A stretch of DNA of 64,000 nt, from contig NZ_CP039643.1 in NCBI RefSeq assembly GCF_004923315.1, positions 41,658-105,657 on the forward strand. Reading direction: 5' to 3'. The notes under the pieces are model-generated. The model saw only the letters and a list, made by a program, of their open reading frames with translations, was not told where the DNA came from and made no database searches. The stretch is from Azospirillum sp. TSA2s. Its GTDB lineage: Bacteria; Pseudomonadota; Alphaproteobacteria; Azospirillales; Azospirillaceae. This document shows positions 24,495 to 33,493 of the stretch, piece after piece. Both the position numbers and the translations under genes were made by a program. Numbering within the stretch: the stretch's first letter is position 1; each line of letters starts with the position of its first letter.

Positions 24495-25083
24495 AGCCGC
24501 GACCGTGGCCGGCGCGCTGCTGGTCGGCCTCGCCCTGCTGCCGGCGCCGGCTCGGGCGGATGAGTGGGGCTGTCAGGTCCTGCTCTGCATGAGCAACCCC
24601 GGCGGCCCGACGCAGTTTTCGGAATGCGTGCCGCCAATCGAGCGGTTGTGGCGGCATCTGCGCCGTGGCGGCAGCTTTCCCACCTGCGATATGGCCGGCT
24701 CGCCGGAAAGCGGCGGATCCTACGTCCAGCAGGTGGTCGACCCCTACGACCTCTGCCCGGCCGGTCTCCAGCCGGCGCCGGCCGGCCAGTGGGTCGGCAG
24801 CCGCTCGCTGCTTGGACTCTTACCGCTTGGGGGCCTGCCGGCCGATAGGAACACCGCGCGGCCGGCCCAGTCGGAAGCGTCGATCACCAACGACCACGGC
24901 GGCAGCCTGGGGCCGCGCGCCTGTGTCGGCTCCCTGATGGGCACCACCGTCCAAGGCGGCTCCGACGATGAGCGGATCACCGTCTCCATCTACGACGCCG
25001 TGCAATGGCTGCAGCCGAAGTCGCCGCAGGCCTTCGACGTCTACATCGATTCCCGGCTCTTCCACCGCGTCCCCATGCAGTAG
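24478..25083 (+). CDS. Exported cysteine-containing protein between trbE and trbJ
   Basis: 201 residues from the ATG at 24478, inside the trbE end, chosen because it begins a clear signal peptide (ALLVGLALLPAPARA). The mature protein opens with WGCQVLLCMSNPGG, ECVPPIERLW and FPTCDM; five cysteines in the first 75 mature residues plus later ones suggest disulfides in the periplasm. Proteins with this WGCQVLLC..NPGG opening recur in alphaproteobacterial and gammaproteobacterial transfer clusters but have no established role. Position inside the trb operon suggests a channel or entry function, which is inference. Confidence 0.75.
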   Translation: MTTFCKAATVAGALLVGLALLPAPARADEWGCQVLLCMSNPGGPTQFSECVPPIERLWRHLRRGGSFPTCDMAGSPESGGSYVQQVVDPYDLCPAGLQPAPAGQWVGSRSLLGLLPLGGLPADRNTARPAQSEASITNDHGGSLGPRACVGSLMGTTVQGGSDDERITVSIYDAVQWLQPKSPQAFDVYIDSRLFHRVPMQ

Positions 25084-25091
25084 GTGCCCCG

Positions 25092-25805
25092 ATGCGCAAG
25101 CCTCTCTCCGTCCTTCTGCTGTCTGGCCTGGTGTTCCACACCCTGCCGGCGCAGGCCCAAGGCATCCCGGTGATCGACGTGTCGGCCATCGCGCAGATGA
25201 TCACCCAGGTCGCTAACCAGATGGAGCAGATCAGCAATCAGGTTCAGATGATCGAGAATCAGGCCCGCACGCTCCAGACGCTGGGCGGCGGCAGCTTCGG
25301 CGAACTGAACGGCAATCTCAGCCAGCAGGTGGGCCAGCTCACCGCGGTGATGAACCGGGTCCAGGGGATCGGCTACCAGCTCGGCGGCATCGAACAGGAG
25401 TTCAACCAGCTTTTCCCGCCGGGAACGAACTGGCAGTCGGTGCCGACCGAGGACGTGGCGCCCTATTACCAGCGCTGGTCCAGCCAGTTGCAGGATGCCT
25501 CGCGCACGGCGATGGACAGCCAGGGGGTGGTGCGCAACGTCCAGCGAAACGTCTCGGCCGCGCAAGGCATCCTGGCCGACGCGCAAACCTCAGACGGCGA
25601 AGTGCGCCAGCTTCAGGCGACCAACGAAATGCTGGCGCTGCTGGCGACCCAGCTTGGCGACATGACCATGACCATGGCGACCACCGGCCGGGTCACCGCG
25701 AGTGCGGCGGCGGCGGCGCAAACGCGATCCGATGTCGAAGCCGAGCTACAGCGCCGGTTCTTGAATCCTCCCCCTGTTCCCGTCACCAACGGTGAAGCCT
25801 TCTAA
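25092..25805 (+). CDS. trbJ: TrbJ, VirB5-type pilus protein
   Basis: 237 residues from the ATG at 25092. A signal peptide ends at AQAQG. The mature part is mainly glutamine/asparagine-rich helix with the TrbJ opening QMITQVANQMEQISNQVQMIENQ and a middle FPPGTNW segment. VirB5/TrbJ proteins sit at the pilus tip or periplasm and aid adhesion. The C-terminus PPPVPVTNGEAF is echoed by the neighbouring small protein (25818). Confidence 0.9.
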   Translation: MRKPLSVLLLSGLVFHTLPAQAQGIPVIDVSAIAQMITQVANQMEQISNQVQMIENQARTLQTLGGGSFGELNGNLSQQVGQLTAVMNRVQGIGYQLGGIEQEFNQLFPPGTNWQSVPTEDVAPYYQRWSSQLQDASRTAMDSQGVVRNVQRNVSAAQGILADAQTSDGEVRQLQATNEMLALLATQLGDMTMTMATTGRVTASAAAAAQTRSDVEAELQRRFLNPPPVPVTNGEAF

Positions 25806-25817
25806 AGGAATAGCACA

Positions 25818-26012
25818 ATGCTCCAAATAAAGATGTCAGTCGCTGTTCTAATCCTTATCGGCGCAATTTCTGGGTCGGCCATAGTCGCGCACGTTGCTAC
25901 CAAGTATAGCCTTTCCGTTACCTGTGCGCCGCAAGCGCAAACCCAAGCTCAGCCACGAAACAGCCTGCCGATTGGGCCACCTGTCCCGGTTGGAAATGGC
26001 GAGAAGTTTTAG
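25818..26012 (+). CDS. trbK: TrbK-like small membrane protein
   Basis: 64 residues with ribosome site AAAGGAA. One N-terminal membrane helix (residues 6-27) is followed by a short periplasmic part with a single cysteine (SVTCAPQ) and the tail PIGPPVPVGNGEKF. Position between trbJ and trbL is that of trbK, the entry-exclusion gene in IncP and Ti systems. Classical TrbK is a lipoprotein; no lipobox is evident here. Base composition is less GC-rich than in trbJ. Confidence 0.65.
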   Translation: MLQIKMSVAVLILIGAISGSAIVAHVATKYSLSVTCAPQAQTQAQPRNSLPIGPPVPVGNGEKF

Positions 26013-26023
26013 GAGGCCCTAAG

Positions 26024-27280
26024 ATGAAGACGGCTCTTCGCCTCTTGCCCTTCGCCATAGCTGTGGGCGTTGTGGTGATCTGCAATGACGCACTCGCTCA
26101 GGTGGCGCAAGATAACGCTTTGGATAACATCGTCCGGCTGTATCGGGATCATTCCGCGGCTTGGCAGGCAACCCTTCGGAACTATGCTGTCTCCTTGTTT
26201 TGGATCTTGGTGGCTATAGAGTTCACTTGGGCGGCCATCCGTTTGGCTTTGAGGGGCGCTGATTTCGGGGAGTGGGTGGCAGAGGTTACAAACCAAGTTC
26301 TTTTCATTGGCTTCTTCCTGACCCTGCTGCTCAACTCAGCCGGCTATGCGCAAGCGATTGTCGACAGCTTTCGGGAGGCTGCAAGTCAGGCCAGTGTCGC
26401 TACTGGCGGCTCTCCCAACATTTCACCATCCAACATTTTCGATGTCGGCCTGACGCTTGCCAACAACGTTGCTCAGCAGGCTTCCATATGGAAGCTGACA
26501 GATAGTGCCGGATTGATCATCGCCGCACTCGTGGTTCTGATCTGCTTCGCACTGATTGCGGCCTTCCTAATCCTAGCTCTGGTGGAGAGCTACATCGTCA
26601 TCTCTGCCGGTGTTTTGCTGATGGGATTCGGCGGCTCCCGCTGGACCAAGGATTATGCCGTCAAGGTCATGGTCTACGCCGTGGCGGTCGGCGCCAAGCT
26701 CTTTGTCCTGCAACTGCTCATTGGACTGGGGCAGGGCATGATTATCACTTGGTCAGGGCAGGTGATGAACAGCACAGCAGATGTGTTCGTCATCGTCGGC
26801 TCCGGTGTTGTCATGCTGGCGGTCACGAAGGTTGTGCCTGACATTGTCCAGAGCCTCGTGAACGGCACGGCTCCCAGCGGTGGCGGCGCCCTGGTGGGAG
26901 CCACCGCTGCCGTCGGCGGCGCCGTGGCTGGTGTAGCAGCAGGTGCAGCCGGCGCCGGGATGGCAGTCGGCGGCGCCTCCAAGCTTGCCAGTGCCCAGCT
27001 CGCCAGCTCCGGCCTGTCCTCGTCCCCTCCACCCGCTTTTGCTGCCCGCATGGCCGCTCGTACTGCCGGCAACCTCGGCCAGGCGGCGGTGCAGGATGTT
27101 GGCCGCCGCCTGTCCGGTCGCCATCACGGCACCATGGGCGGGCGCATGGGCGAGAGCATGATCCACAAGGCTCGCGAGCTGCGGGCCGCTGCCGAAAAAC
27201 CGCAGGCACCCCAGGCTCCGCAAGCTCCTCAGCAGGGGCAGCCGCCGGGCCAATCCGACAACGTGATCCGCCCCGAATAG
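26024..27280 (+). CDS. trbL: TrbL, VirB6-type polytopic channel protein
   Basis: 418 residues with ribosome site AGGAGG. A signal-like N-terminus ends near DALAQ. Then at least five membrane segments follow (about 60-75, 95-110, 165-195, 215-245, 250-275), and the tail from residue 285 is Ala/Gly/Pro-rich. It carries LVESYIVISAGVLLMGFGGSRWTKDYA, the TrbL/VirB6 core. The first two thirds have lower GC and different codon use from the glycine-rich tail. It probably forms the inner-membrane part of the conduit. Confidence 0.92.
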   Translation: MKTALRLLPFAIAVGVVVICNDALAQVAQDNALDNIVRLYRDHSAAWQATLRNYAVSLFWILVAIEFTWAAIRLALRGADFGEWVAEVTNQVLFIGFFLTLLLNSAGYAQAIVDSFREAASQASVATGGSPNISPSNIFDVGLTLANNVAQQASIWKLTDSAGLIIAALVVLICFALIAAFLILALVESYIVISAGVLLMGFGGSRWTKDYAVKVMVYAVAVGAKLFVLQLLIGLGQGMIITWSGQVMNSTADVFVIVGSGVVMLAVTKVVPDIVQSLVNGTAPSGGGALVGATAAVGGAVAGVAAGAAGAGMAVGGASKLASAQLASSGLSSSPPPAFAARMAARTAGNLGQAAVQDVGRRLSGRHHGTMGGRMGESMIHKARELRAAAEKPQAPQAPQAPQQGQPPGQSDNVIRPE

Positions 27281-27336
27281 GCGTTCGGTTTTGAACGCCA
27301 GGAGGAGGGATTCCTTCGATCTATAGGCAATCGACT

Positions 27337-28035
27337 ATGAAGCCCCACGCCCTTCGCAAGCCGAAAGCTCCGGATAAACCGCCGACCGAGACCCCCTACC
27401 TCTCGGCCCGGCGTGAGTGGAACGAGCGGTACGGTTCCTACATCGCCCGCGCCAATGCCTGGCGTCTCACGGCACTGTCCAGCCTCGCCATCGCCGCCCT
27501 GGCGGTTGGGGGCGTGGTGTGGATCGGCAGCCAAAACCGCCTCGTTCCCTATGTCGTGGAAACCAACAAGCTGGGCGATGCGGTGGGGGTGCGGCGGGCC
27601 GATCAGATTTATGTGCCCAATGAGCGGGTCATCCGCGCCCAGCTCGCCCGCTGGGTCAGCAACATCCGCTCCGTCTATGTCGATGCCGCGGCGGAGCGGG
27701 CGCTGATCGACGAAGCCTTCGCCATGCTCAACAAGCGCGGCGCCGCTTACCCGCAAATCCTCGAACACTTCCGCGCCAACGATCCCTTCAAGCGCGCCGA
27801 AAACGAAACCGTGACCGTCGAGGTGCAATCGGTGCTGCCGATCAGCCAGGACACCTGGCGGATCGAATGGCGGGAAAGCGTGATGAACCGGGACGGCTCG
27901 GTCAAGCAACCGCCGGTGTCCTGGCAGGCCACGGTGACGATCAGCATCGCGCCCCCAGCAACCGAACAAGCGATCCTCATGAACCCCATGGGGGTCTATG
28001 TGAACAGCTACTCCTGGTCCCAGCGGCTCATCTGA
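27337..28035 (+). CDS. trbF: TrbF, VirB8-type assembly protein
   Basis: 232 residues. A proline-rich cytoplasmic leader, one membrane segment (about residues 48-68, LTALSSLAIAALAVGGVVWIG) and a periplasmic NTF2-like domain with LVPYVVETNKLG, WVSNIRSVYVDA and WRIEWRE. TrbF bridges the inner membrane and the outer core. It follows trbL by 56 nt and precedes trbG by 11 nt. Confidence 0.93.
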   Translation: MKPHALRKPKAPDKPPTETPYLSARREWNERYGSYIARANAWRLTALSSLAIAALAVGGVVWIGSQNRLVPYVVETNKLGDAVGVRRADQIYVPNERVIRAQLARWVSNIRSVYVDAAAERALIDEAFAMLNKRGAAYPQILEHFRANDPFKRAENETVTVEVQSVLPISQDTWRIEWRESVMNRDGSVKQPPVSWQATVTISIAPPATEQAILMNPMGVYVNSYSWSQRLI

Positions 28036-28046
28036 CAGGTGCCCCA

Positions 28047-29006
28047 ATGCTCAAGGTAACCCTTACTCTGGCCGCCCTGGCGGTGACCGTCGCGGGACCG
28101 GCGCTTGCCCAGCAGGTTCCGGCCATCCAGACGGCGCAGACGGAAGCACCCGGCGCCGCACCGCCGGCCGGCGATCCTCCGGCCGTGCTGACCCGCCGAA
28201 CCGGCAACCCGCCGCCGGTCAACCTGATGTCGGGCAAGGAGGCTGAGCTGAACGCCAAGGAAAAGCGCGGCGTCGCTCTCTCCGGCGAATGGCGCGGCGG
28301 CAAGGACCGCCCGGCGCGCGGGCAGGCTGGTCGCGTCACCTTCACCTACGGCTCCACCCTTCCCTCCGTCGTCTGCGCCCCTTTGCGGGTCTGCAATCTC
28401 GAACTCCAGCCCGGCGAAGTGGTGCAGCAGATCGACCTCGGCGACATCGCCCGCTGGAAGGCCACACCCACCGCCTACGGAACCGGTGCCAATCAGACCA
28501 GCGTCATCGTCATCAAGGCGAGCGACAGCGGTCTGACCACCACCATGACCATCGCCACCGACCGGCGGATTTACGTGGTCCAGCTCGTCAGCCGCACCAA
28601 GGACTGGATGCCGCTGGTGGCCTTCGTCTATCCGGAGGACGTTCAGCAGGACTGGGACGCCTACCGGGCGGCGGTGAACCGGCGCCAGCAGGCCACCACC
28701 CTCTCCGATGGTCTGAACGCCGCCAATCTCGACTTCAACTTCGCCATCCGGGGCGACAGCCCGTCCTGGCGGCCGGTGCGGGTCTACACCGACGGGCGCA
28801 AGACCTACATCCAGTTTCCCAGCGAAATGCGCTACGACGAGTCCCCTGCCCTGGTGGCGATCGGCGCGGACGACAAGGAACAGCTGGTCAACTACCGGGC
28901 CAGTGGCGACCGCTATGTGGTCGACAAAGTGCTGCGCCATGCGGCGCTGATTTCCGGTGTCGGCGGCGACCAGACCAAGGTCGAGATCCTGCGCGAAAGG
29001 AACTGA
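28047..29006 (+). CDS. trbG: TrbG, VirB9-type outer core protein
   Basis: 319 residues from the ATG at 28047, which starts a signal peptide (TLAALAVTVAGPALAQ). A proline-rich stretch precedes the VirB9 domain: VTFTYGSTLPSVVCAPLRVC, LQPGEVV, DRRIYVVQLVSRTKDWMP and the C-terminal lobe with PVRVYTDGRKTYIQFPSEM. Two cysteines near residues 112 and 117 may bond or pair with TrbH. Part of the outer-membrane pore with TrbH and TrbI. Confidence 0.93.
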   Translation: MLKVTLTLAALAVTVAGPALAQQVPAIQTAQTEAPGAAPPAGDPPAVLTRRTGNPPPVNLMSGKEAELNAKEKRGVALSGEWRGGKDRPARGQAGRVTFTYGSTLPSVVCAPLRVCNLELQPGEVVQQIDLGDIARWKATPTAYGTGANQTSVIVIKASDSGLTTTMTIATDRRIYVVQLVSRTKDWMPLVAFVYPEDVQQDWDAYRAAVNRRQQATTLSDGLNAANLDFNFAIRGDSPSWRPVRVYTDGRKTYIQFPSEMRYDESPALVAIGADDKEQLVNYRASGDRYVVDKVLRHAALISGVGGDQTKVEILRERN

Positions 29007-29009
29007 GCC

Positions 29010-29459
29010 ATGCGGCACCCCCTACATGCCGCGGTGATCGGCGCGATGCTGCTGCTCAGCGGCTGTGCCGGCGTCGGCCCACGCTCCTCCTACGTCGAGG
29101 CGGTGACGCCGGCAGACGCCCCGATGCTGGCGGCCGACATCGCCGGCTTCGTGGCGGAGCGCCTGCCGGCGGCCGCCACCACCCTGGTGCTCGATGCGCC
29201 GACCGGCGAGCTGGCCAGCGACAGCCTGACGCCGGTCCTGCGCGATGAGCTGCGGCGGATCGGCTTCGGGGTGGCGAACGCCGGGCAGAACGCACCAGGC
29301 GCCCACCCCCTGCGCTATCTGGTAACGCCGCTCGATGCCGGGGTGCTTGTCCGTCTCCATGTCGACCGCACCACTGCCTCGCGCCTGTGGCTGCGCAACA
29401 GTGCCGGCACCCTCCAGGCCGGCTCCCCCTTCACCGTGCGGGAGGACGCCGCGGAATGA
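29010..29459 (+). CDS. trbH: TrbH, outer-membrane lipoprotein of the transfer channel
   Basis: 149 residues. The signal peptide ends in the lipobox LLSGCAG, with the lipidated cysteine near residue 19. The rest is a small alpha/beta domain (LAADIAGFVAERLP, HPLRYLVTPLDAGVLVRLHVD). Position between trbG and trbI and lipoprotein nature fit TrbH/VirB7. It overlaps trbI by 4 nt. Confidence 0.88.
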   Translation: MRHPLHAAVIGAMLLLSGCAGVGPRSSYVEAVTPADAPMLAADIAGFVAERLPAAATTLVLDAPTGELASDSLTPVLRDELRRIGFGVANAGQNAPGAHPLRYLVTPLDAGVLVRLHVDRTTASRLWLRNSAGTLQAGSPFTVREDAAE

Positions 29460-30844
29460 CCGACCAGTCACAGCAGCCGGCCGATGGCCCCGACCGCTCG
29501 CCCGACTTCCTGGCCGGTCCCACGTTGCGACAGACCGGTGGCCGGCGCCTGACCCGCGTGCCGATCTACATCCTGATCGGCATTTCAGCATTGGTTGCCA
29601 TCGCCATCGCCTACACGATGAACGAACGGGCCAAGCGCCGGGCGGCCGGCGTCGGCAACGGCGAGGTGGTGGCGGCGCCGGAGCCGGTGGATGCAAAGCC
29701 CCTGTTCGGCGCGGCGCAGAATGCCGGCATCATCGAAGCACGACGGGCAGCTCCGCCTCCTGCAACGCCGGCAACACCTCCTGCGATCACCCCTACCACC
29801 CTGCCGGGAGCACCACCGGACCCGATGGGGCGAGGCCCTGCCGCCAATGGCGGCCGGACACTGGAGGATGACGCCCGGATGCGGGCATGGCAGCAGTATG
29901 ACGCCGAGGTGCGGCGGATCGAAGAACAACGCCGGGCGGCACTGAAGGCGGCTCTGGAAGCGCCGACCACCGTCCCCGGCAACCGCACCCAGCCCGGGCA
30001 GATGCAGCAGCCGGCCACGGTCGGTCCTGGCGCCGCCGACACCAGCTCGCAAGCGCTCGCTCAGTTCGCCAACGGCTTCGGCAGCTCGGGGTCGAGCGGC
30101 GGTCTGGGCGCGGCCGGTGGGCCTGGTGGCGGTGATGGCGGCTATGGCAGCGGCCAAAGGCGTGGGGAACAGGGCACCGGCCCGGATGCCAAACGCAACC
30201 TCCTCACTCAGCAGCCCGGGCGCGGCTCGCACTACCTCGCCGGCACACGCGAGGCGGCCCTGTCGCCCTATGAGGTGAAGGCCGGCGCCATCATCCCTGG
30301 TGTCATGGAAAGCGGCATCAACTCGGACCTGCCGGGCATCATCAAGGCGCGGGTGCGCGAGAACGTCTACGACACCGCCACCGGGCAATACCTGCTGATC
30401 CCCAAGGATTCCATGCTGATCGGCAGCTACGACAACGGGGTGGAGATGGGCCAGGAACGGGTGCTGATCGCCTGGAATCGGATCATCTACCCTGACGCCT
30501 CGTCGCTGGATCTCGGCAGCATGCCCGGCGCCGATCAGGGCGGCAATGCCGGCGTCTCCGATCAGGTGAACAACCACTATGTCCGGACCTTCGGCAACGC
30601 CCTGCTGCTGTCGATCTTCTCGGCCGGCGTCCAGCTCTCCCAGCCGCAGCAGCGCGGCGACACCCGCGGCGGCTATGACGCGCAGCAGATCATCGCCGGC
30701 AGCCTCGGTCAGCAGATGGGCCAACTCGGCGCGGAGTACGCCCGCAAGGGCCTGAACGTCGCTCCGACCCTGGAAATTCGCCCTGGCTACCGCTTCACCA
30801 TCATGGTGACCAAGGACATGATCATCCCGCCTTGGCAGGGGTGA
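29456..30844 (+). CDS. trbI: TrbI, VirB10-type energy-sensing core protein
   Basis: 462 residues from the ATG at 29456, in ATGA overlap with trbH. A single membrane anchor (about residues 39-57, VPIYILIGISALVAIAIAY), then a long Pro/Ala/Gln/Gly-rich periplasmic linker (residues 70-245) and the VirB10 beta-barrel domain with VKAGAIIPGVMESGINSDLPG, GQYLLIPKDSMLIGSYDNGV and PGYRFTIMVTKDM. It spans both membranes and gates the channel. Last gene of the operon. Confidence 0.95.
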   Translation: MTDQSQQPADGPDRSPDFLAGPTLRQTGGRRLTRVPIYILIGISALVAIAIAYTMNERAKRRAAGVGNGEVVAAPEPVDAKPLFGAAQNAGIIEARRAAPPPATPATPPAITPTTLPGAPPDPMGRGPAANGGRTLEDDARMRAWQQYDAEVRRIEEQRRAALKAALEAPTTVPGNRTQPGQMQQPATVGPGAADTSSQALAQFANGFGSSGSSGGLGAAGGPGGGDGGYGSGQRRGEQGTGPDAKRNLLTQQPGRGSHYLAGTREAALSPYEVKAGAIIPGVMESGINSDLPGIIKARVRENVYDTATGQYLLIPKDSMLIGSYDNGVEMGQERVLIAWNRIIYPDASSLDLGSMPGADQGGNAGVSDQVNNHYVRTFGNALLLSIFSAGVQLSQPQQRGDTRGGYDAQQIIAGSLGQQMGQLGAEYARKGLNVAPTLEIRPGYRFTIMVTKDMIIPPWQG

Positions 30845-30864
30845 GCCCATCGTCAGGACTGCAG

Positions 30865-30894
30865 CAAAAGGGCCGGGCTATCCCAGCCCCTTTG
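30865..30894 (+). terminator. Candidate terminator after trbI
   Basis: caaaagggccggg (30865-30877) pairs with cccagcccctttg (30882-30894) with one mismatch, giving a GC-rich hairpin 20 nt after the trbI stop. The T-run is short. The following 130 nt show no gene. Confidence 0.5.
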
Positions 30895-31026
30895 CGTCTC
30901 AGCTGACAGCTTTCGCCGTCTTCCAGCCAAAGTCGCTGAGGTGCTTTGCCTCAAGCTACTTCTCGTCAGTGCTCTTTGGCCGCCACTGTAAGCAGCAAGG
31001 TGAAGGGCGTGTCACCAAGGTTCAAA

Positions 31027-31716
31027 TCAGGCCGGATTGATGGGGGCAATCAGCTCCGGCCGATCGTTCCGGGCATTTCCGACATCACGGTGGACAGGCC
31101 ATAGGCGCGTCTGGTCCCCTGGGTAGGGGCGCATCAGCGCCGCCAGATCATCGGCGCCAACCTCCTCCTCGCCGAGCCAAGCCGGCCAAGCCGACGGCGG
31201 CAGGATCACCGGCATGCGGTCATGAACAGCCGCCGTGACGTCGTTGGCTGTCGTGGTGATGATCGTGAAGGTATGTAGCCACTCGTTGGTGGCCGGGTCC
31301 TTCCAGCCTTCCCACAGGCCGGCAAAGGCGTCCGGCTTCTCGTTGCTGGTGGTGCCGATGGCGTAGGGCTGCTTGGTCTTTCCCTCGACCTTCCATTCAT
31401 AGAAGCTGTCGAAAGGGATCAGGCACCGGCGCTTGCGGAAGGCAGACCGGAAAGACGGCTTGTCGGGGACCGACTCAGCGCGGGCGTTGATCATCCGTGC
31501 CGCACCGGCTGCGTCCTTGGACCACACCGGCACCAAGCCCCAGCGCAGCAGGCTGAGCGTACGCTCCTTCGTCTCTGGACGGGTCCGGATCACCGGCAGC
31601 ATTTGCAACGGCGCCGCATTGTAGCGTGGGCCGAACTCGGGCAACTGGCCGACCGCACCGAAGCGGGCAGCGATCTGATTGGCCGGGCTGTGGATGGCAA
31701 AGCGTCCGCACATGCG
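31027..31716 (-). CDS. SOS response-associated peptidase (SRAP/YedK/HMCES)
   Basis: 229 residues from MCGRFAIHSP. SRAP proteins protect abasic sites in single-stranded DNA by a covalent link through Cys2, which must become N-terminal after Met removal. Landmarks are Cys2, RYNAAPLQ near 35, LLRWGLVPVW near 63, the NARAES box, FYEWK near 113 and the histidine in HDRMPVIL near 165. Here the frame continues upstream without a stop into a zinc-ribbon segment (31717-32220). Starting at 31716 keeps the catalytic cysteine usable. No strong ribosome site precedes this ATG. Confidence 0.88.
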   Translation of the reverse strand, partial: RMCGRFAIHSPANQIAARFGAVGQLPEFGPRYNAAPLQMLPVIRTRPETKERTLSLLRWGLVPVWSKDAAGAARMINARAESVPDKPSFRSAFRKRRCLIPFDSFYEWKVEGKTKQPYAIGTTSNEKPDAFAGLWEGWKDPATNEWLHTFTIITTTANDVTAAVHDRMPVILPPSAWPAWLGEEEVGADDLAALMRPYPGDQTRLWPVHRDVGNARNDRPELIAPINPA

Positions 31717-32220
31717 CCCAGGATGATCGCCGGGATCGGCCGCGTCAACCAGGCCGGCTGGCTTGGCCACTGCCCATCCGCGCCGCTGGCAAAAGGGGCA
31801 GGGCAGGACATCACGCAGGTCGGCAAGCCGAATGTCAGGTCCCAGGCGCTGGATGGTGTCGATGACGTCGACATCCCACCGCCGCCGGCAGGCTCCGCAG
31901 GTTGCGCTGAGTTGAGTGCGCACGGCCATGAGATCGCCGACCCGGGCACCGTAGCATGACAGGTGGGAGGACGATGTCCATGACGATTCTCCCCTATGGG
32001 CACAGCGGGCACACGCCATGCCTGAGACCGCCTCCTTCAGGAACGCATGCGGCCCCACCCGCCCCATCAACTCCGCGCCATTGATGCCTTCCTGATAGCC
32101 GCACCGATGGCACCGCCAGACAACCTCCACTGTCTGGCGGAGGAGGTCACGAAGGCGAAGGGTGGGTAGCAGTAGGACGGCACCCTGTATGCGCATGCGT
32201 TCCTCATACGTTCTCACCAA
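31717..32220 (-). CDS. Zinc-ribbon protein, in frame with the SRAP gene
   Basis: 168 codons from the ATG at 32220 that run straight into the SRAP frame with no stop. Two similar modules are visible. Module one has WRCHRCGYQEG and ACARCAHRG, and module two has TCGACRRRW and PCPFCQRRGW, each with two CxxC knuckles about 35-40 residues apart. A match to a small family of alphaproteobacterial zinc-ribbon proteins is remembered rather than checked. Three explanations fit: a genuine fusion, loss of the stop codon between two genes, or a long protein plus internal re-initiation. Confidence 0.6.
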
Positions 32221-32262
32221 TGAGAAGCGTCAGAGGAAACCGGAGTCAAGAGGGTGGAAATC

Positions 32263-33447
32263 TCAACCCGTCACCGGAAGCGGATCGGTTCCCTCGCTTA
32301 GAATTGCGAGGTATTGGCGGTAAGCGAACACACGCCCGCGTTTACGCCCGGTAACCTCCTCCACGATGCCGAGACGCTCGAGGTCAGCAAGCGCGGCGTT
32401 GACGGTCGGTGCGCTGAGGCTGGTACGCTCGACAAGGAGGTTGGCGGTCACAAACGGATTTTGCTGGAGAAGGTCGTGAACACGCAACGCCGAGCCAGTG
32501 CGTTCACTTGCCGCCGTTATGCGCTCGCGATCCTCCTTGAACAAACCGACTATACGGGTAGCGGCGTTGAAGGCCTGGTTAGCCGTCTCTGCAACCCCAT
32601 CGAGGAAGAACTCGAGCCAAGCCTCCCAGGCGCCCTGCTCACGCACCTCCTGCAGCAGACGGTAATAGTCGGCCCGGTGGGTCTTGAGGTAAAGGCTCAG
32701 GTAGAGAAGCGGCGAACGCAGCACGCCATGAACACACAGGAATAGGGTAACGAGCAGACGGCCAATGCGGCCGTTGCCGTCTAGGAAAGGGTGAATCGTC
32801 TCGAATTGCACGTGAAGGAGCCCGGCCTTGATGAGCGTCGGCAACCGCGAGCGGTCCTCGTGCATGAATGCCTCGAGGGCGGCGAGGCAGGCGCCGAGTT
32901 CGGTCACCGGTGGCGGAACGTAGAGGGCATTGCCGGGGCGCGTGCCGCCGATCCAGTTCTGCGAACGCCGGAATTCGCCAGGGCTCTTTGTCTCGCCGCG
33001 ACCGCTTTGAAGAAGGCGAGCATGCATCTCGCGGATCAACCGGAGCGACAACGGTAGCTCGTTCAGCCGCTCCAGCCCGAACATCATGGCATCGACGTAG
33101 TTGGACACCTCCCTAACATCGTCGATCGGCTGGCCAGCCTGCGCCTCGGTCTCAAAGCGCAGCAGATCGGTGAGCGTCGATTGCGTGCCCTCAATCTGCG
33201 AGGACAGCACGGCCTCCTTGCGGACGTACATGTAAAGGAACAGCTCCTGGCGCGGCAGGAGCATGGTAATGCCGTCGAGCCGGCCGAGGGCGCGTTCGGC
33301 GAGGCTGAGGCGCTCTAGGAGAGGCAGGACGTCTATGCCGGGCTCCGGCGGGAGCGGAGGCGGCACGAAGGCGTGGACCGTCTCGCCGGCAGCGGCGGTC
33401 TCTACGAAGCGGCCGAACCGCGGATTGGGTGCTACGGCGTCAGACAT
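32263..33447 (-). CDS. Fic-family AMP-transferase with N-terminal inhibitory motif
   Basis: 394 residues from the ATG at 33445-33447; one at 33483 is also in frame. The Fic motif HPFLDGNGRIGR near residues 219-230 has all catalytic and anion-hole residues. The class II inhibitory helix SSQIEGT near 82-88 supplies the glutamate that keeps such enzymes off. The C-terminus (about 310-385) is a winged helix (NPFVTANLLVERTSLSAPTV, ALADLERLGIVEEVTGRKRG). Architecture is that of SoFic-type proteins, which AMPylate themselves or other proteins and may autoregulate through the winged helix. It stands alone with no antitoxin gene. Confidence 0.93.
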   Translation of the reverse strand: MSDAVAPNPRFGRFVETAAAGETVHAFVPPPLPPEPGIDVLPLLERLSLAERALGRLDGITMLLPRQELFLYMYVRKEAVLSSQIEGTQSTLTDLLRFETEAQAGQPIDDVREVSNYVDAMMFGLERLNELPLSLRLIREMHARLLQSGRGETKSPGEFRRSQNWIGGTRPGNALYVPPPVTELGACLAALEAFMHEDRSRLPTLIKAGLLHVQFETIHPFLDGNGRIGRLLVTLFLCVHGVLRSPLLYLSLYLKTHRADYYRLLQEVREQGAWEAWLEFFLDGVAETANQAFNAATRIVGLFKEDRERITAASERTGSALRVHDLLQQNPFVTANLLVERTSLSAPTVNAALADLERLGIVEEVTGRKRGRVFAYRQYLAILSEGTDPLPVTG

Positions 33448-33493
33448 GCGGTCTTCTATAGCCGGCGACGATAAATAAAGCAAAAGGCAGTTG

